This document shows positions 1 to 6,760 of a stretch of DNA of 6,760 nt, in pieces. Below the pieces are notes generated by a model. That model was not told where the DNA came from. It was given only the letters and a program-made list of their open reading frames with translations, and did no database searches. The stretch is from an uncultured Parasphingopyxis sp. Its GTDB lineage: Bacteria; Pseudomonadota; Alphaproteobacteria; Sphingomonadales; Sphingomonadaceae. The stretch is from NCBI GenBank assembly GCA_905479515.1, contig CAJQMX010000050.1, forward strand, positions 1 to 6,760, given 5' to 3'. Each line of letters starts with the position of its first letter. The first letter of the stretch is position 1. The translations under genes were made by a program, and so were the position numbers.

Positions 1-2
1 TT

Positions 3-1055
3 ACCGGATCGATGAACTGGTATCCTGGCACGTCATATGGTTCCGGAGGTTCGGGCACGAAGATCGACAGATTGCGCGATGGCGCAATTGGCCTGTATCG
101 CGCTCTTTCCGGTGCAACAAACACGCGGACCCGGTTCGGAATCATGCCTTATTCAGTGACGGTGAATGTTGGCGCTGATCTTCGGAACCAGGACATCCTG
201 GACACCACATATTATTGGCAAGAACGTGAGGTTTGCACGCGCTATAATCGCAGAGGCAGGTGCACAAGATATTCGGATGACTATGATCTCTATGACGTTT
301 CAGTAGAAGATGCAGGATGGTCGAGTATCAGCCAATGGCGAAACAACGGTGACGCCTGCATAGAAGAACGCCCGACAGTCGGGAATGCGGCTCACGAAAT
401 CGAAATCGAGCAAAGCGTGAGCCAGGCCGACATCGATTCCATCGCGCAAAATTCATCCGACACCGCACTGCAGTGGGGACGCTATGACCCCTCCGAGGTT
501 GAAGATGATGACGGTGACAGAGTTAACTCTTATGCCTGTCCGGCTAGGGCAAGTCGTCTTCGGGAATATGCCAACGAGACGTCATATCAAAGCGCGATCA
601 CCGCCGCGACCGATGACGTCGGGGGTAGTACCTATCACGACATCGGACTTACCTGGGCCGCTCGGTATCTTTCCTCTACGGGAATGTTTTCATCCGACAA
701 TCCGGAAGAATATGATGGCGTGCCCGTCAGCAAGCACATCGTATATCTGACGGATGGTGTCCTCTCCGTGAGCAGCAGCAACTATTCGGCTTATGGGTAT
801 GAGAGAGAGCGCCGTCGCCTTCAGGGTTCACAATCCCAGAATGCCAGACATGTCGCTCACTTCCAGTCGGCCTGCAATCGGGCAAAATCGATGGGGATGA
901 CGATTTGGGTCATCGCACTCGATGTTTCCGATACAAGCGACATCGAACCCTGCGCCACCAGCAGCGGCCATTTCTTCGTCAGCGACGGCACTGATCTTGA
1001 AGACGTGTTTCAGCGCATCGGCGCCGGCATCGGACGATTGAGGTTGACCCAATGA
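3..1055 (+). CDS. TadG-like pilus protein with von Willebrand A domain, 5'-truncated
   Basis: The reading frame is open to the left edge, so this is the C-terminal part of a longer protein; the ATG at 12 is probably internal. About 350 residues are visible. Counting from that ATG, a Gly-Ser-Thr-Tyr-His-Asp-Ile-Gly-Leu-Thr-Trp segment (about 204-214) and HIVYLTDG (242-249) match the second and third metal-site regions of a von Willebrand A fold. The C-terminus (about 295-340, WVIALDVSD then GHFFVSDGTDLEDVFQRIG) is typical of TadG proteins of Tad/Flp pilus loci. The first metal motif (DxSxS) and the N-terminal membrane anchor would lie upstream of the window. Six cysteines (75, 84, 116, 176, 288, 314) suit an exported, disulfide-bonded domain. 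The stop overlaps the next tadE start (ATGA). The family is clear, but the exact role in pilus assembly is inferred. Confidence 0.85.
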   Translation, partial: TGSMNWYPGTSYGSGGSGTKIDRLRDGAIGLYRALSGATNTRTRFGIMPYSVTVNVGADLRNQDILDTTYYWQEREVCTRYNRRGRCTRYSDDYDLYDVSVEDAGWSSISQWRNNGDACIEERPTVGNAAHEIEIEQSVSQADIDSIAQNSSDTALQWGRYDPSEVEDDDGDRVNSYACPARASRLREYANETSYQSAITAATDDVGGSTYHDIGLTWAARYLSSTGMFSSDNPEEYDGVPVSKHIVYLTDGVLSVSSSNYSAYGYERERRRLQGSQSQNARHVAHFQSACNRAKSMGMTIWVIALDVSDTSDIEPCATSSGHFFVSDGTDLEDVFQRIGAGIGRLRLTQ

Positions 1056-1669
1056 GGACGCCATTCACCGCCCTTCGCCGGCTTGCCCGTGACAATCGCG
1101 GTATCGCTGCGGTTGAATTCGGCATCATTGTCGTGCCGCTGATGATCGTGCTGCTCGGTGCGCTCGACCTTGGCTATCAAAGCTATGTCCGGGCGCAGCT
1201 TCAGGGGGTTTTGAACGATGTTGCCCGGACGGCAACCGTCGAAAACCCAGACTTTAGCGGCTATACCGGGTCGTCGATCGAGGAGCGAATTGAATCGGCT
1301 ATCGAGGAGCGCGTGAACAATATCGCGCGCAATGCGACCTACACGATTGAACAATCAAGCTTTTACGAATTTTCGGGCGTCGGAAACGCAGAAAAGCTGC
1401 TTACCGACTATAATAGCAATGGAGCCTATGACACCGGCGACTGCTTCGAAGACATAAATAATAACGGTGCTTTCGACACTGATGCTGGGGACGCCGGCCA
1501 GGGCGGCGCGGACGATGTGGTCTATTATGAAGTCACAATTTCCATGCCTCGGCTGGTACCAGTCGCATCACTTATCGGTGTTCCTGAAAACTACACTATC
1601 ACTGCGCGAACCGCGGTCCGCAATCAGCCATTCGCGGATCAGGCCATTCCACCAACGGTGTGTGCATAA
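1052..1669 (+). CDS. TadE-like pseudopilin of the Tad/Flp pilus locus, with EF-hand-like loops
   Basis: This 205-residue protein has a basic leader (1-16) ending in Arg-Gly, then IAAVEF and a hydrophobic segment (about 18-40). This is the TadE/TadG signature: prepilin peptidase would cut after Gly17, leaving Glu22 as the +5 glutamate of the mature pseudopilin. The rest is presumably periplasmic. Residues 119-144 contain two Asp/Asn/Gly loops (DYNSNGAYDTGD and DINNNGAFDTD) that resemble calcium-binding EF-hand or dockerin loops. The C-terminal half ends in a beta-rich region (about 155-190) usual for the family. The ATG overlaps the upstream stop by 4 nt (ATGA), and a GAGG Shine-Dalgarno sequence sits at 1040-1043, 8 nt before it. 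It is probably a minor pseudopilin working with its two neighbours. The subtype is less certain than the family. Confidence 0.88.
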   Translation: MRTPFTALRRLARDNRGIAAVEFGIIVVPLMIVLLGALDLGYQSYVRAQLQGVLNDVARTATVENPDFSGYTGSSIEERIESAIEERVNNIARNATYTIEQSSFYEFSGVGNAEKLLTDYNSNGAYDTGDCFEDINNNGAFDTDAGDAGQGGADDVVYYEVTISMPRLVPVASLIGVPENYTITARTAVRNQPFADQAIPPTVCA

Positions 1670-2322
1670 TGACGAGCAAAAAACTTCTCAGCCGGTTTGC
1701 GGCTTTCCGCAGGCTCAAGAAAGACAGCAAGGGCGTTGCTCTGATCGAGTTCGCTTTTTCCTTGCCGATCCTGCTCGCATTGATTTTCGGTGGCCTGGAA
1801 ACCGCCAATTTCGCGCTCGCCCATCTGCGCGTCAGCCAGATCGCAATGACAACTGCCGATAATGCCGGCCGCGTCGATACGACTATCGACGAAGCGAATA
1901 TCCAGGAAGTCTTCGCGGGTGCACGGCTTGTTGGCGAAGCCATCGACTTTGAGGAAAACGGCCGCATCGTGCTTTCGTCGCTCCAGCCCAACAACCAGTC
2001 GGGATGGCGCGAAGGCCAGATGATCAACTGGCAGCGCTGCATGGGGCAGCTGACCAGTGTCGACCCAGCCTATGGCGAAGAAGATGATGGTCGCTCCAAT
2101 GATTCGCTGGAAGATGGCATGGGCCCCTCTGGCAACAAGATCGTCTCAGCCGAAGGTACGGCTGTGATGTTTGTTGAGGTGACCTATGAATATCAGCCTC
2201 TGATTGCATCCCTGGGCATCCTCGGCACACGGCAGATCCGCTACGAAAGCGCCTTTAACGTTCGTGATCGTACGAACCAGGACATCACGAACACGCAAGG
2301 CCTTTCCGTCGCTCGCTGCTAA
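1669..2322 (+). CDS. TadE-like pseudopilin (second copy)
   Basis: This 217-residue protein starts with a basic leader (Lys/Arg at 4, 5, 9, 14, 15, 17, 18, 21) followed by Gly22, VALIEF and a hydrophobic helix (about 23-46). This is the pseudopilin cleavage and anchor signature, with Glu27 as the +5 glutamate after processing at Gly22. The remainder is a probable periplasmic domain with an acidic stretch (about 120-145) and a C-terminal beta-rich part. I chose the ATG at 1669 over the in-frame GTG at 1660, because the ATG overlaps the previous stop as TAATG, typical of coupled translation. No good Shine-Dalgarno is visible. It is the last gene of the tad run in this window. Two adjacent TadE-like genes plus TadG is a familiar arrangement in alphaproteobacterial tad loci, where they act at the envelope in pilus assembly. 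Confidence 0.87.
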   Translation: MTSKKLLSRFAAFRRLKKDSKGVALIEFAFSLPILLALIFGGLETANFALAHLRVSQIAMTTADNAGRVDTTIDEANIQEVFAGARLVGEAIDFEENGRIVLSSLQPNNQSGWREGQMINWQRCMGQLTSVDPAYGEEDDGRSNDSLEDGMGPSGNKIVSAEGTAVMFVEVTYEYQPLIASLGILGTRQIRYESAFNVRDRTNQDITNTQGLSVARC

Positions 2323-2333
2323 CAACGAAAAAT
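2323..2333. other. 11-bp tail-to-tail junction of the tad and pdh transcription units
   Basis: Only 11 bases separate the TAA of the + strand tadE-like gene (2320-2322) from the TAA of pdhB on the - strand (2334-2336). The junction is A/T-rich, but I see no GC-rich hairpin plus T-run on either strand. Transcripts from both sides probably end inside, or read through into, the opposing gene. Confidence 0.7.
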
Positions 2334-3728
2334 TTACCCGCTATACGAAACGGTCTTGGCCGCAGCGATCACCTTGTCGACATTGACCAGCGCCAGTTTT
2401 TCGAGATTGGCAGCATAGGGCATCGGCACGTCTTCATTGGTTACGCGCATCACCGGCGCATCCAAGTCATCAAACCCTTCTTCCATGCAAATCGCGACGA
2501 TTTCCGACGAGATGGAGCAGGTCGGCCAGCCCTCCTCGACAACGATCATCCGGTTGGTCCGCGACAGGCTTTCCAGTACAGCCGCCTTGTCGAGCGGACG
2601 CAATGTCCTGAGATCGATGATATCGGCCTCAATTCCCTCTTCCGCCAGCTTCTCGGCCGCCTCCATCGCGAGGCCCACGCCGATCGAATAGGTGACGATC
2701 GAAACGTCATTGCCGGAGCGTACGGTGCGCGCCTTACCGATCGGAATCACATGATCATCAAGATCCGGGACTTCGAAGCTCTGCCCGTAAAGCAGCTCAT
2801 TTTCGAGAAAGACGACCGGGTCCGTCGTGCGGATCGCGGATTTGAGCAAACCCTTGGCATCTGCTGCTGAATAGGGCGCGATCACGATCAGGCCGGGAAC
2901 AGCGGCATACCATGGGCCGTAATTCTGGCTGTGCTGAGCGCCGACGCGGCTTGCCGCGCCATTGGGCCCGCGAAACACGATCGGGCAGCGCATCTGTCCT
3001 CCCGACATATAATTGGTCTTGCCGGCAGAATTTATGATGTGGTCAATGGCCTGCATCGCGAAGTTGAAGGTCATGAATTCCACAATAGGGCGAAGTCCGC
3101 CCATCGCAGCACCCGTACCTATACCGGCAAAGCCATATTCGGTGATCGGCGTATCGATTACCCGCTTGTCGCCAAATTCGTCCAGCAGGCCCTGTGTGAC
3201 TTTGTAGGCGCCCTGATACTGGGCGACTTCCTCACCCATCACGAACACACGGTCATCGGCGCGCATTTCTTCGGCCATCGCGTCCCGCAAGGCTTCGCGC
3301 AGGGTCAGCGTGACCATCGCAGTGCCTTCGGGAACATCTGGGTCCGAAGCGCGAGCAACTGTTTCCGGCTTTACGAGGAGCACCTCATCCGTTTCCGCTT
3401 CGGCCGTTTCCGTCGAAGCAGGTGCAGGCTCGGGAGCCGGCGCGGGTTCTGATGCAGGGGCCGCTTCAACACTGTCTGCATCCTCCCCTTCTTCGGCAAG
3501 CAAAGCGATTACAGCGCCAACGGCGACCTCATCCGTTCCTTCTTGGACAAGAATTTTGGCGAGCACACCTTCATCAACGGCTTCGAATTCCATCGTCGCC
3601 TTGTCGGTTTCGATCTCGGCCATGATATCGCCAGCACTGATCGTATCGCCTTCCTTGACTAGCCATTTGGCCAAAGTGCCCTCTTCCATGGTCGGAGACA
3701 GAGCGGGCATTTTGAGTTCGATCGCCAT
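2334..3728 (-). CDS. pdhB: Pyruvate dehydrogenase E1 component beta subunit with N-terminal lipoyl domain
   Basis: PdhB pairs with PdhA as the thiamine-diphosphate-dependent E1 of the pyruvate dehydrogenase complex, which decarboxylates pyruvate and acetylates lipoyl groups. The 464-residue protein has three parts. Residues 1-78 are a biotinyl/lipoyl domain with the lipoylation site Lys43 in ETDKATME. Residues 80-135 are an Ala/Pro/Glu-rich flexible linker. The E1-beta core (about 138-464) carries [12 protein letters not shown] (165-176) with the cofactor-contacting glutamate, [16 protein letters not shown] with His266, and a C-terminal transketolase-type domain from about 340. A lipoyl domain on E1-beta is known from several Alphaproteobacteria, including Zymomonas and Sinorhizobium. 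I chose the ATG at 3728: it overlaps the pdhA stop (TGATG) and has a GGAG (3737-3740) 8 nt upstream. A TTG one codon earlier is possible but less likely. Confidence 0.97.
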   Translation of the reverse strand: MAIELKMPALSPTMEEGTLAKWLVKEGDTISAGDIMAEIETDKATMEFEAVDEGVLAKILVQEGTDEVAVGAVIALLAEEGEDADSVEAAPASEPAPAPEPAPASTETAEAETDEVLLVKPETVARASDPDVPEGTAMVTLTLREALRDAMAEEMRADDRVFVMGEEVAQYQGAYKVTQGLLDEFGDKRVIDTPITEYGFAGIGTGAAMGGLRPIVEFMTFNFAMQAIDHIINSAGKTNYMSGGQMRCPIVFRGPNGAASRVGAQHSQNYGPWYAAVPGLIVIAPYSAADAKGLLKSAIRTTDPVVFLENELLYGQSFEVPDLDDHVIPIGKARTVRSGNDVSIVTYSIGVGLAMEAAEKLAEEGIEADIIDLRTLRPLDKAAVLESLSRTNRMIVVEEGWPTCSISSEIVAICMEEGFDDLDAPVMRVTNEDVPMPYAANLEKLALVNVDKVIAAAKTVSYSG

Positions 3729-4822
3729 CAATATTGCTCCACCAGAATGTCGGTATAGAGCTCTTCGGGATTGGGCTCGGGCGAACTTTCCGCAAAGTCT
3801 GCGGCTTCTGCCACGATCGCCTTAATCTCCTTATCGGTCGCTTTCATGTCTTCCGCACTCACGCCTGCAGCTTCCAGTTCTTTCTTGATCGCCTCAATCG
3901 GATCGGATTTCTCGCGCACCGACTGCACCTCTTCGCGGGACCGGTATTTTGCAGGGTCAGACATGGAATGGCCGCGATACCGATAGGTTTTGAGCTCAAG
4001 CAGGATTGGCCCCTTCCCGCTGCGCACCCAATCCAGCGCCACTTCGGCAGCGCCGCGCACTTCCAGCACATCCATGCCATTGATCTGCAGGCCGGGAATG
4101 CGGAAGCTTTCGCCGCGGCGATACAGCTGGTCTTCGGCGGAGGAGCGGTTGACGCTCGTCCCCATGGCATATTGGTTATTCTCGATTACGAAGATGATCG
4201 GCAGCTTCCACAGCTCGGCCATGTTGAAAGCTTCGTAGACCTGCCCCTGGTTCGCCGCGCCATCGCCGAAATAGGCAAGGCACACGCCGCCATCACCGCG
4301 ATATTTATGGGCAAAAGCGAGACCCGATCCGAGCGGCACCTGCGCACCAACAATCCCGTGCCCGCCATAGAAGCGCTTTTCGACCGAGAACATGTGCATG
4401 GAGCCGCCCTTGCCCTGTGCAATGCCGGCGGCGCGCCCGGTCAGTTCGGCCATGATGACCTTTGGATCGAGCCCATAGGCCAGCATATGGCCATGGTCGC
4501 GATAGCCGGTAATCACGCTATCCTTGTCATTATCGAGGGCCGATTGCAGGCCGACGGCCACCGCTTCCTGGCCGATATAGAGATGGCAAAAGCCGCCGAT
4601 CAGGCCGAGGCCGTACAGCTGGCCCGCTTTCTCCTCAAACCGGCGGATAAGCAGCATCTGCCGATAATATTCGAGCAGCTCTTCCTTCGACGCGGTGTAG
4701 CGATCCGGCTCAACCGGGCGCTCTCTGTTGGGAACGGCTGGTGCTGCGGATTTTCGCGCGGCTGGTTTCTTTGCGGGAGACTTGCGCGGAGCGCGTTTCG
4801 GTGACGCCGGTGCCTTGGCCAA
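3728..4822 (-). CDS. pdhA: Pyruvate dehydrogenase E1 component alpha subunit
   Basis: PdhA is the thiamine-diphosphate-binding half of the E1 heterotetramer that decarboxylates pyruvate in the cytoplasm. The protein has 364 residues. Residues 1-40 form a Lys/Ala/Pro-rich, probably disordered tail, and the conserved E1-alpha fold begins near [12 protein letters not shown] (46-57). The thiamine diphosphate motif is GDG (186-188) followed by NN (215-216). The active-site loop [11 protein letters not shown] (280-290) matches the loop phosphorylated in mitochondrial E1-alpha. The start is a TTG at 4822: an in-frame TAG lies just upstream, an AGGAAG Shine-Dalgarno sits 9 nt before it, and the next in-frame Met (56) is already inside the conserved domain. 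The TGA overlaps the pdhB ATG by one base, so the subunits are probably translated in a coupled manner. Confidence 0.96.
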   Translation of the reverse strand: MAKAPASPKRAPRKSPAKKPAARKSAAPAVPNRERPVEPDRYTASKEELLEYYRQMLLIRRFEEKAGQLYGLGLIGGFCHLYIGQEAVAVGLQSALDNDKDSVITGYRDHGHMLAYGLDPKVIMAELTGRAAGIAQGKGGSMHMFSVEKRFYGGHGIVGAQVPLGSGLAFAHKYRGDGGVCLAYFGDGAANQGQVYEAFNMAELWKLPIIFVIENNQYAMGTSVNRSSAEDQLYRRGESFRIPGLQINGMDVLEVRGAAEVALDWVRSGKGPILLELKTYRYRGHSMSDPAKYRSREEVQSVREKSDPIEAIKKELEAAGVSAEDMKATDKEIKAIVAEAADFAESSPEPNPEELYTDILVEQY

Positions 4823-4830
4823 GAGTAGGG

Positions 4831-4842
4831 ACTTCCTGTTGC
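4831..4842 (-). promoter_or_regulatory. Shine-Dalgarno supporting the TTG start of pdhA
   Basis: On the - strand AGGAAG stands 9 nt before the TTG codon at 4822. With the in-frame TAG a few codons further upstream, this decides the TTG start and so the presence of the basic N-terminal tail of PdhA. The interval given is approximate around the motif. Confidence 0.6.
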
Positions 4843-4888
4843 TGAACTATCCATTTGGATATGGCCGAGCGTTACCGATTCCGCAACG

Positions 4889-4902
4889 TTCCCTATAGGG
4901 AA
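4889..4902. repeat. Perfect 14-bp palindrome TTCCCTATAGGGAA
   Basis: The sequence equals its own reverse complement over 14 bases and starts 2 bp beyond the ftsB stop codon, about 67-80 bp upstream of pdhA. It could be an operator for a dimeric regulator of pdhAB. As RNA it could form only a 5-bp stem with a TATA loop, without a following T-run on either strand, so it is a poor terminator. Confidence 0.6.
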
Positions 4903-4904
4903 AG

Positions 4905-5216
4905 TCAGTCAGTAATGACGATATGTTCGTCTTCACGGATTTGCCCGGTATTCCGGCGGACCAGTTCGTCAGCAAAATCGGGATCAACGCTGTTCGGGTT
5001 GAGAAGCGCGACGCGATTGGCAAGCCGATCCCGTTCGTCGTTCAGCTGCGCAAGCTCAACTTCCCGCTGATCATGGAGCCGTGCATAATCGCCCCAGGCA
5101 AACAGTCCGTTGGGCCCGAGAAGCGCATAACCGGCAAAATTCGCGATCACGAGAATGCCCAACGCCGGCGCTGCAGCGGAGCGCAAAAGGTTGGTGACGG
5201 ATCGTGTGCGGGCCAT
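4905..5216 (-). CDS. ftsB: FtsB/DivIC-type septum formation initiator
   Basis: This 103-residue protein matches the FtsB/DivIC family, small bitopic membrane proteins that join FtsL and FtsQ in the divisome and pass the activation signal to septal peptidoglycan synthesis. A short basic cytoplasmic N-terminus (Arg at 3, 5, 12) is followed by a single hydrophobic helix (about 15-33). A periplasmic coiled coil comes next (about 42-72, EVELAQLNDERDRLANRVALL), then the family's C-terminal segment DPDFADELVRRNTGQIREDEHIV (78-100), similar to the usual 'D.. EE.AR..L.....E' ending of FtsB. Length and layout are normal. An adjacent eno gene is the common FtsB context in proteobacteria. The start ATG at 5216 has AAGG 5 nt upstream; that AAGG lies in one arm of an inverted repeat. 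Confidence 0.93.
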   Translation of the reverse strand: MARTRSVTNLLRSAAAPALGILVIANFAGYALLGPNGLFAWGDYARLHDQREVELAQLNDERDRLANRVALLNPNSVDPDFADELVRRNTGQIREDEHIVITD

Positions 5217-5221
5217 GTCAG

Positions 5222-5253
5222 CCTTGAATCACATGCGACTCGTGGATTCAAGG
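5222..5253 (-). promoter_or_regulatory. Inverted repeat enclosing the ftsB Shine-Dalgarno
   Basis: CCTTGAATC (5222-5230) and GATTCAAGG (5245-5253) are perfect 9-bp inverted arms around a 14-nt loop. In the ftsB transcript the 3' arm ends in AAGG, the only Shine-Dalgarno-like sequence, 5 nt before the ATG at 5216. A folded hairpin would pair this ribosome binding site. It is not followed by a T-run, so it does not look like an eno terminator. It could equally be a DNA-level operator, since each arm is also a GANTC site. Confidence 0.5.
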
Positions 5254-5293
5254 GGGATTCGCCTATTACTGCGTTTTTGCGACGAATGGAATC
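5226..5293. promoter_or_regulatory. Cluster of five GANTC (CcrM-type) methylation sites upstream of ftsB
   Basis: GANTC occurs at 5226-5230, 5237-5241, 5245-5249, 5256-5260 and 5289-5293, all inside the 94-bp eno-ftsB gap. My reading by eye finds only about eight others in the rest of the window. GANTC is the target of the cell-cycle methyltransferase CcrM of Alphaproteobacteria, and methylated GANTC at promoters recruits GcrA in Caulobacter. A cell-cycle-controlled promoter for ftsB is an inference. A TAATAG on the - strand near 5262-5267 could be its -10 box, but no good -35 is seen. Confidence 0.5.
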
Positions 5294-5310
5294 TGGCGAG
5301 AGACGAGTGG

Positions 5311-6742
<1,432 letters not shown>

Positions 6743-6760
6743 ATGCCAGCCAAGAAAAAG
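6743..6760 (+). CDS. Start of an unidentified gene (MPAKKK...), truncated by the window edge
   Basis: An ATG at 6743 opens Met-Pro-Ala-Lys-Lys-Lys and runs off the right edge. GGAG at 6731-6734 sits 8 nt upstream, an excellent Shine-Dalgarno spacing. A nearer ATG at 6738, in another frame, would have only 3 nt of spacing and is less likely. The Lys-rich opening suggests a basic N-terminus, but six codons do not allow any assignment. The gene diverges from eno. Confidence 0.45.

Larger units (their letters stand above)
4823..4904 (-). promoter_or_regulatory. ftsB-pdhA intergenic region, candidate control region of pdhAB
   Basis: This 82-bp gap holds a perfect 14-bp palindrome next to the ftsB stop, one GANTC site (4877-4881) and the pdhA ribosome binding site. 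A weak promoter-like pair is readable on the - strand (TTGCGG, 17-bp spacer, CATATC), with the GANTC inside the region between the boxes. The match to consensus is poor, so pdhAB may instead be read from upstream promoters together with eno and ftsB. No clear intrinsic terminator for ftsB is visible. Confidence 0.35.

Noticed and set aside
1660..1668. GTG start three codons upstream of the second tadE-like gene
   Set aside because: The ATG at 1669 forms the coupled TAATG junction and gives a standard basic leader; neither start has a better Shine-Dalgarno, so the ATG is preferred.
2931..3452. A 173-codon + strand frame, and a 171-codon Ser/Ala-rich + strand frame at 3310-3825, opposite pdhB
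   Set aside because: Both are shadows of pdhB; the Ser/Ala-rich one simply mirrors the Ala/Pro/Glu linker codons.
3729..3731. TTG start of pdhB one codon before the ATG
   Set aside because: The ATG at 3728 has a GGAG 8 nt upstream and begins the typical [14 protein letters not shown] lipoyl-domain opening.
3734..4804. A 356-codon open frame on the + strand covering nearly all of pdhA
   Set aside because: It is antisense to a clear E1-alpha gene, its translation resembles no family I know, and long antisense frames are common opposite GC-rich genes with strong codon bias.
5268..5282. GCGTTTTTGC as a possible intrinsic terminator of eno
   Set aside because: The stem would be 3 bp, and on the eno strand the run is A, not T.

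Overview
The window looks like chromosomal DNA of an alphaproteobacterium, most likely a member of the Sphingomonadales. Evidence for this is the moderately high GC content, the E1-beta subunit of pyruvate dehydrogenase carrying its own N-terminal lipoyl domain, the gene order eno-ftsB-pdhA-pdhB, and a Tad/Flp pilus cluster with several TadE/TadG-type genes. The assignment comes from protein features and gene order read by eye, not from a database search.

Layout: positions 1-2322 (+ strand) hold the end of a tad locus. It contains a 5'-truncated TadG-like protein with a von Willebrand A domain, followed by two TadE-like pseudopilins. The three genes overlap at their stop and start codons (ATGA, TAATG) and are probably translationally coupled. 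Positions 2334-6588 (- strand) hold, in transcription order, eno (enolase), ftsB (division-site coiled-coil protein), pdhA and pdhB (both subunits of pyruvate dehydrogenase E1). The tad genes and pdhB meet tail to tail with only 11 bp between the stop codons and no visible terminator. At the right edge the first six codons of another + strand gene (MPAKKK...) diverge from eno.

How the genes work together: enolase makes phosphoenolpyruvate, which becomes pyruvate, and PdhAB starts its oxidation to acetyl-CoA. FtsB, a divisome scaffold, lies between them. The E2 and E3 genes (pdhC, lpd) are absent downstream of pdhB and must lie elsewhere. The Tad proteins belong to an envelope-spanning adhesive pilus system and are functionally unrelated.

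The most interesting non-coding region is the 94-bp eno-ftsB gap. It holds five GANTC sites (the CcrM methylation motif of Alphaproteobacteria) in 68 bp, and a 9-bp inverted repeat whose downstream arm contains the ftsB Shine-Dalgarno sequence. The ftsB-pdhA gap holds a perfect 14-bp palindrome and another GANTC site. No gene-free stretch exceeds 300 bases. I see no mobile element, CRISPR array, tRNA or rRNA, and no obviously new multi-gene system.
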